DNA from: Bimuria novae-zelandiae CBS 107.79
Taxonomy: Eukaryota > Ascomycota > Dothideomycetes > Pleosporales > Didymosphaeriaceae
Direction: 5' to 3'
DNA: 64,000 nt
NCBI GenBank assembly: GCA_010015655.1
Contig: ML976723.1
Location: 1-64,000 of the forward strand
In this document: piece after piece, positions 57,295-64,000 of the stretch
How the letters are laid out: every line of letters begins with the position of its first letter
Position numbering within the stretch: the first letter of the stretch is position 1
Program-made: the position numbers and the translations under genes
The notes under the pieces: generated by a model
What the model was told of the DNA's origin: nothing
The model's input: only the letters and a program-made list of their open reading frames with translations
The model's database searches: none

Positions 57295-60200
57295 GGTTTT
57301 GTACTAGTTCCCATGTATTGTGGTTCTCTGGCCATCCTTCCCATTTCACTAGATACTTGTACTAACGCCTGATTTTTTGTAGGTCCCTAATAGCTTCGAC
57401 CTCGTACTCCTCGTCCTCGAGTTCGAGCTAGGTTTCTAGTTCGGCGTTTGGCGGTGCTAGTTCTAACAAAGATTTATAGAAAACTAGGTGTATACGTGTA
57501 TCTGTAGGTAATCGTAGTTTAAAATTTATGTGTGCGTACCACAGCAGGAGGCGAACTGGGTTAATTCCTATCTGATAGAAGTTAGAGTGGCTATATACAT
57601 GAAGTGGAGTATCTAGAAGATTCTGGATCTGCAAGGTCACATGACTGTGTGACGACATAGTCGAGTTGTGATGTTGGCTAACAATTTACTAGTCCTCTAA
57701 CCTTTTAAACTTTAAATAGTTCTTTCTAAAGGTTATTTAGTTTTTTGCTTAGCCTTGTTATCTTAAGATTTTTTCGTAAGAGGAGGACTCTATCCCCCTC
57801 CTTAAAGGTTAGTCTTATAATCCTTTTCTTATTTACCTATCGCGTTGTTTATTTATTACGCCGCGCGATGTTCTCGTGTAGTGTTTTATATAGATCCTGT
57901 ATAAGTTTGGCTTTGTTGGCTGCGTTCTTTGCTATGCTCTGGATGTCTAATGGATCCTGGTAAGTCGTTGGTTCACATCCATGGTTGGCATAATATGGCG
58001 AGTACCCCGTGGTCGCCGATCTTGCGCTATTGTATGCCAGCTAGGCTGTTAGTAATAGCTTAACCTAGTTATCTTAAAGCTTATTTATATATATCTGGAG
58101 ATATTGTTCTAACGTTTAGTTTATTTACTTAGTTTAGCTATCTGTTTTAGGATAGAAGCTTGTCGTGAGCTTGTGCTTAATCCCTAATTTAGCTATAAAC
58201 GTGGTCTAGTATAACGATGTAAATATCTTGGCCTTGTCTATAATAAACTTGTTAGGTTGTCTAACCTGTGATATTAGTTCTTATTCTACTACATAGGCTA
58301 GTTCTTCTGCTAATATAGCTTCCCTAATTAGCACAAACCTCGACTCCTTAGTAAGTTAATAGATTATAACTAAAATTAAGTCGTAGGGATCCTTATTCCC
58401 TAGTGCTAGTAATGCTAGTAGCTTTACGATAAAGTCTATAGTCACGCTTAACTATAGTCTTAGGGGTGGCTATAGTAGCTATAAGAGGCTATAGGGCTTA
58501 TGTCTCTTAGGCTTATTCTTGTAACAGGCTAAATAGTTGCGTATAACCTTCTATACCGCCTAGCGTAGCCTAGGGATGGCATATTCGTTCGCGATTTAAC
58601 GCGTCGTTTTGGCGATCCCTAGGTATCCTTAATCCCTGTCCTTATATAACTTTTTAATTAGTAGCAGAGCTATCTGCTCGCTAATCTAGATATAGTTTTA
58701 ATAGTCCCGTGCTATTAATTTTATAGCTTGGTAGAGATTATACGCTTGGCAATCCTCGTCCGTGAGCCTACCGTAATCCTGTATCCTGTCCACGACTAGT
58801 CCGTGATAGGCGAGATCCGCGCGCTATACTTTTAGTGCTAGCGCAAGCTATATCTTATTATAGTAAAGGGTTTTGTCCTTCGCGTAGGTTAGAATTATAA
58901 TATAGTTACTACTATTATCTTCTTCTACGAGGTCTAACTATCTACTAAGTGCATCTGCCACAGCGTTTGCGTTTCCTGGTAGATGCGTGATGCGGAAGTC
59001 GAATTCCGCTATCTATTTAGACTATCTAGCCTGTCGCTAATTAAGCTTCTTAGTCGTTATAAAGTGGGTTAGATTAAGGTAATTAGAGAACACTTTTATT
59101 TAATGCTTAGCTCCCTTAAGCTATGCTTCTTATTATTTAAAGTAGTTAATAATAGCAAGTAATTTCTTATCGTGGATTTTATAGTTAAGCTCCGCTCCTA
59201 AGAGCTTTCTTGCATAATAGAAGACGGGTCTCTACTTCTAGTCATCGCATTCTTGTAGTAGTACGGCCCCTAACGCATAGTCCGATGCGTCTGTGTAGAT
59301 GCGGTGTTGTCGCTCTGGGTCGTATATCTGTAGTAGGGGTGCCGTCAGGAATAGGCGCTTTAGTTATTTAAAAGCTTCCTTCTCTATTTCCTGTAGAGAA
59401 CGCTATTTCCCTGTCTTTATAAGTTCTATTAGTAGAGCGGTGACCTTTAAGTAGTTCCTAATAAGTTTGCGATAGAAGTTAATAAAGCCTAAGAAAAATT
59501 AGATATCCTTTACTAATTCTAGTAATAGCTATTCTTCTATTATCGCGATCTTCTTTAGGTCTATTTTAACACCTTCTCGGGATATCACAAATCCTAAATA
59601 TTCCGTCTTAGTGACATGAAACTTGCATTTCTTAAAGTATAGGAGCAATCGATACTCTTGTAACTTTTATAGTACTTTCCGCACATGCTCCTTGTGTTCT
59701 TCCAGGGTCCTATGTAAATATATCAGGATGTCGTCGAGGTACGCCGTGCAAAATACGTCTAAGTATTTATATAGTACTTAATTTATTAACTCCTAAAAGG
59801 TTACTAGTGCGTTAGTCAGCCCTATAGGCATAACTATATACTTGAAAAGGCCATATCGCGTATGGAAAGCCGTTTTCCACTCGTGCCCTTTCGCAATTCG
59901 AATTCTATAGAATCTATCCTAGATATTAAATTTCGTGAAGTATTTAGCTCCTCAGAGTCTATCTATAAGCTCTGTTATTAGTGGTAACAGGTAGCGATTC
60001 TTAATCGTCACGGCGTTTAGCTATTTATAATCTATATAGAGTTATAGCCTGCCGTCCTTCTTATAAACAAAGAGTATAGAGAAGGCCGCAAGACTCTAAC
60101 TAGGCCACTATTTTCTAAAGCGCAGGTTCTTCTAGATAAGTTCCTTTAACTCTTTTTCTTATTTATATGTGAGGGGCCTTAGGCGCTCTAGCTATAGCTT

Positions 60201-62893
60201 AGCTCCTTTTATTAATAGTATCTTATAATCCTACTCCTTATATTTAGGTAGGATAGTCTTGTCGTGTTCCTTAAACAGGTCTACGAATTCCTTATATTCT
60301 TCTAGCAGACTAGGGTTATTTAAGACTATTTTAGTCTCCTAGACTTATATGCAGTGCACCTATCCTAGGTGTTACTTTAAAATCCTATTTATCTTATATA
60401 CTAATATTTCTTATATCTTAGATGGTTAGCTCTCCTTCCTCGCCTGAGGTTTTCGTGGAGTTTCCCTTCCACCAGGGCTCTCCTAAGCCATCGCTAGTAG
60501 CCTTCGGGGAAGGATTATTCGTTTAATCTAGTCTATCTATAGATTATGTTACTCTAGCTATTTGTATCCTATAATAGCTTTAATGTCTCCTATCTCTGCG
60601 ATAGTGAAAACATGTTAGCTCTCTAAGCCTGCTATATTAACTTATACTAGCGCCATCTTAAGGCGTAGTTAACCATTACCGTATCCTTACGATCGGGTCC
60701 CGTCCGCGAGTCTTATTTATAGCGGTATCCTTTTATTGTAATATAGCATATTATATTTCTTAATTACTTGTGGGGCGATTAGACACGCGTCTGCCCCTAG
60801 GTTAATTAGTGCTGTAACACGATGTCCATGCACTATAATATCTTTAATTAAGCGCTTCTTAACTCTGCGAGTATCTATTTAATAAGCTATAATAATTATA
60901 CTATTACTAGTGTGACTTATTGCCTAGTAATAATTTAGTTTTTTAAGTCTTCGGACTCGTTTTAGACCCCCTATAAGGCCTCTGCCTCTTAGATCCAACC
61001 TTTAAGTCGTGCTAGCTTTAAGACTTTTTTAATTTAGTGCTACTTATATTGCTATCGATATAGTGCATAGGTTTCTCTAATCCTATTAGATTTGTATACT
61101 CCCGGTATCTTATGTTGCGGGCAGTTTAGAGTAAGGCACTCGTTCTAGGCTAATACATTGTGCCCTGGGTAGCTATCTAAAGAAGCTACTTCTTCCTGTA
61201 GACTTAGGTGTGCAAAGCACTATAGGTTATATTACTCTTACCTAATTAATAAGTAATCTACGTCTCTTCCTGGCTGCGTGCTCCCTATTGTCGTGCTAGT
61301 ATCGTGGGGGTCTAAGCCCTAAGGGAACTAGCCTGTTTTAAACTTCTATTACCTATATATCTCGTAGGTAATATTAAAATATTAGTGCTAGCTATTCTAT
61401 TTATAGTGCTTAGCCTAATAGGCTAGAAAGTGCTTATAGTAATTATTAGGTACGCTATACTAGCTTTGCTTTAGCCTATAGTATTCTAAACCTCCTAGAA
61501 AATAGGAGGCCCTAACTCCAACCTTAAAGTGTTGTTGGCATCCTTTGCGCGTGCATTACCACCACTTGGCGTATTCATGTCGTTCCTATATCGTAATCTG
61601 GCGTAGGTATTGCTTTGGGCGCCCTTGTAGTTTTTCTGCTAACTAGTAGACGTCCCATGCGTGTGCCCCTTGGACGATCACTTTTACCTTACACTAAGAC
61701 GATTAATGTAGCGCACTGCTGCACATCTAGTAGGTATCGTTGGCCAGTCTTTAGAAGATCTGGTACTTAGGAAGGGTCTTTCGTTCCTCTTTCTCTTTTA
61801 TTGGCTCCAGGATCTCCTGCGTGAGATCTACTTTGTCGGCTTCTGCCAGCGTAAGGGTGGCCATGGCTACTCGTAGGAGATTAGTCGTATTAACCTTAGT
61901 TTTCTAACCGTCGCAGTCTTTGGCGAAGTGGTCTTATTTGCCACATTAGAGGCAGGCTTTATCTTTAAACCTCCGTTCTTGTTCTTCCTGCAAAATACTG
62001 TTCTTGCCCTAGTAACTCTTCTTTAGTCTATATAGCTATTTTCCTTTGCCATTTTTCTTTTTATACTATTAAGCTTTATTAGTTATAATAATATCTCTGT
62101 CCTAGTCTCTTCCTGCGGGCCTAGATTAATTCTCTTATCTAGTAAGTAGCCTAGTACTATGTTGCTTTTCTAGCTTGCGTTCGTATAGGCGATTATCTAC
62201 TTTAATTATATTATTAATAAGTTCTTCCAGGTCGTCTGCTTTTCCTTAGTAGACTAATTCGTCCTTGACCGATTCTTTTAGTCTATTATAGTAGGTAATT
62301 ATAAGTGGGGCTTCCCCCTATCTATTAAGTTCTACTATAATCTATTTAAACTCTAGCGTATAAAGTACTGCCGATTTTTCCTGGCGTAGGCACTAGAGGC
62401 GTAGTTTAGCTTAATATCCCTTATTAATAGTGCTAAATATTCCTTTTATGGCCTTACAAAAGGACTCCTAGTCCTTAAAGGCGTCCTTAGTAGCGTCTAA
62501 GTTATAATCCTCTAGCTTGCTATTCTTAAGAAAGTTATTTATTATTAGTCTAGCCTACGCGGCTGCCTTGTCTTGCATATTTATATAGGTAACTAAGATC
62601 TTGTCTTGTTCTATGTTAAACTTTCCTAGGTTGTAGCGGATAAATAGTTCTATCTGGATTAGGAACGTTCCTAGGTGGCCCTTTCTAGAATAGGGTTCGG
62701 GCTTTAGGACCTTTAGTTAATGTTTTGCATTTTCCTATTGGCTTATCTTCTCGCTTATTTGGTTGATAATTTCCTGTAGCTAGGCTATCTAAGCTACTTG
62801 TTTAATGACTATCTCTCCTAGGGTCTTTTTCTTAGGTGCCAGAGCTACGGTGGTTGAACTAGGTCCTGCTATTATACCGTAAGGTAGTTAAAG

Positions 62894-63349
62894 TATTATA
62901 AGGCTCTTATACCTTATTCTAATTTAGGTTAGGGTAGTAAGGTATCGTAGTGCTTTATAAATTATTTAGTAGTATAAGTTAATGCGACACTTAGCGCGAG
63001 GCTAGATAATCTAATCTTATAATAAAGTAAGATAACTATTAGTTTATATAAGAGAACGTACTCGCATAGAAGATATGTAAGTTAACTACGAAGAGAGAAA
63101 CAATATAGAAGAATCGTTACACTATATACTAGTCTATTTCTTCCTCGTGGTCCCGCCAAGACCCCTAGGTCCCAGGGGCCCTCGAGGTCCCATGGGATCT
63201 CGTCTTATGCGGGACCTCGTCACGTGGCTGCTGACCTAAGCTACCCCGCGCCCTATTGTGTCCCGTTGACTTTTACTACTTTGTTAATAATTACTGCCTT
63301 GGCGTAATTGTCTGGCTTCTTCATCCTTGTGGATTTCGTGATCGTAACA
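62894..63349 (-). repeat. 5' LTR of Gypsy C (right end)
   Basis: 456 bp, the same length as the left copy. Differences are mostly C/T and G/A and are concentrated in the first 230 bp; the GC-rich remainder is almost identical. Confidence 0.85.
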
Positions 63350-64000
63350 CCTAGCCTGCTACTTAACCTAAGTAGTAGTGTAAGGCGTCTTAGCTATCTA
63401 TATAGCCTTAGTGCCTGCTACTATCCCTGGTGGTGACGGCGTCCTAACTATAGTCAGGCATAAGAGGACGCGCTCTGGATCAGGAGGAACTAGCCTTATC
63501 ACTTAAAAGCCAGCCTTAATATTCTGCTCTGTAAAGACAGCCCTACGTACGCGTGGGTAGATTGACAGGAACTCCTCCTTTTCTATATAATAGACACCTT
63601 GTTAGGCAAGCTCAGCAACCTTATATCCGTACACTGTCTTAAGAGATGAGAAGTAGCTTGTATCCAGAGGCTATAGTAGATAGCTCGTGTAGGCAGGCAT
63701 ATATAGGCTAATAATCCTATGTTCTCTATAGTACTAATTAAACTTAAGGGTAGCGTGGTTACTATGCCTGTCTAAGATAAATAGCTACTATCTACCTATA
63801 GTATAAAGCTCTATATACTAATTAAAGTGCTCTAGCTAGGCAATCCCTAACTAATTAGTTATTTAGTTATTATTACTAATAGCTAGTACTTAGCTAGTAG
63901 GTAGGTTAGTATACTAGCTAGCTTAATAAAACTTACTAAATAAAATAAAAAAAAGTAGTAAAATCTAGCTAGACGCGTTTATAGTCTTAATTATTATAGT
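63350..64000 (-). mobile_element. Pogo-like DDE transposase relic (interrupted by Gypsy C)
   Basis: Reading the minus strand through stops gives DDE_1-type text: RYTIG..LFILDRHSNHATLKFN at about 63730-63800, EHRIISLYMPAYTSYLLQPLD-like text at about 63660-63720, and VRRAVFTEQNIKAGFQVIRL at about 63490-63560. This is the pogo/Fot1 core with the LLQPLD signature. It leads into the part at 55691-56094. The left and right parts are separated only by element C and its CCTAG duplication. The relic continues beyond the window. Confidence 0.75.

Larger units (their letters stand above)
56095..63349 (-). mobile_element. Gypsy element C (chromovirus), full length, partly spared by RIP
   Basis: Two 456-bp LTRs (56095-56550 and 62894-63349) run TGTTA...TAACA and are flanked by a perfect CCTAG duplication (56090-56094 and 63350-63354). 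The minus-strand polypurine tract is read on plus as CTATCCCCCCTCTT at 56551. In pol order, from right to left: gag with a CCHC knuckle near 61910-61965 (one Cys changed); protease region near 60790-60830 (LINLGADACLI); RT with an intact catalytic YLDD near 59735-59760; RNase H near 59170-59330; integrase core near 58140-58470; and chromodomain near 57305-57425 (YLVKWEGWPENHNTWELV). It is the same family as element B. TAG/TAA stops make pol inactive, but several blocks are almost unmutated. Confidence 0.9.

Noticed and set aside
1..64000. CRISPR arrays, bacterial operons, rRNA or tRNA genes
   Set aside because: No regularly spaced repeats, ribosome binding sites or cloverleaf-like sequences were seen. 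The sequence is eukaryotic.

Overview
This is genomic DNA of a filamentous ascomycete (Pezizomycotina). A Dothideomycete/Pleosporales-like fungus is my best guess, from the gene repertoire and not from any species marker. Introns are short (47-112 bp, GT...AG, often with a CTAAC/CTGAC branch site). The window alternates between gene islands of balanced composition and long AT-rich blocks of transposon relics. These blocks are saturated with TA dinucleotides and with TAG/TAA in place of Gln/Trp codons, the signature of repeat-induced point mutation (RIP, CpA to TpA).

Layout. 1-2.4 kb: RIP-altered relics, including an inverted-repeat-bounded element with TACGGTAC-rich ends. 2.4-15.4 kb: gene island 1, with a seven-TM fungal rhodopsin-fold protein (4894-6229), a small hypothetical ORF, a single-pass membrane protein of the DUF7820 kind (minus), a secreted Gly/Pro/Thr-rich protein, a DJ-1/PfpI-family protein (minus) and an F-box gene with three frame breaks (minus). 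15.4-31.1 kb: AT-rich block with three levels of nesting. Gypsy element B (19495-26421) sits inside the reverse transcriptase of Gypsy element A (16163-29737), which sits inside a pogo-like DNA transposon.

31.1-49.0 kb: gene island 2, with a 5'-truncated ArAE_2/DUF2421 transporter pseudogene, a large protein with an aspartic-protease-like N-terminus, UTP8 (minus), ELG1/ATAD5, ALB1 (minus) and an NmrA-like oxidoreductase. UTP8 and ELG1 diverge from a 563-bp shared intergenic region. UTP8 (small subunit) and ALB1 (pre-60S) are both ribosome-assembly genes and flank the PCNA-unloader gene. 49.0-52.0 kb: a Gypsy pol fragment split by a complete pogo/Fot1-like transposon. 52.1-55.7 kb: gene island 3, with acetoacetyl-CoA synthetase (minus). 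55.7-64 kb: Gypsy element C (56095-63349, minus) inserted in another pogo-like transposase relic.

The most unusual signal: all three Gypsy elements carry, between the pol chromodomain and the 3' LTR and on the strand opposite to pol, the remains of an ORF with the same C-x2-C-x6-C motif. In element C the full six-cysteine Zn(II)2Cys6 spacing can be read, followed by a charged coiled-coil-like stretch. This looks like a conserved antisense accessory gene of these chromoviruses.
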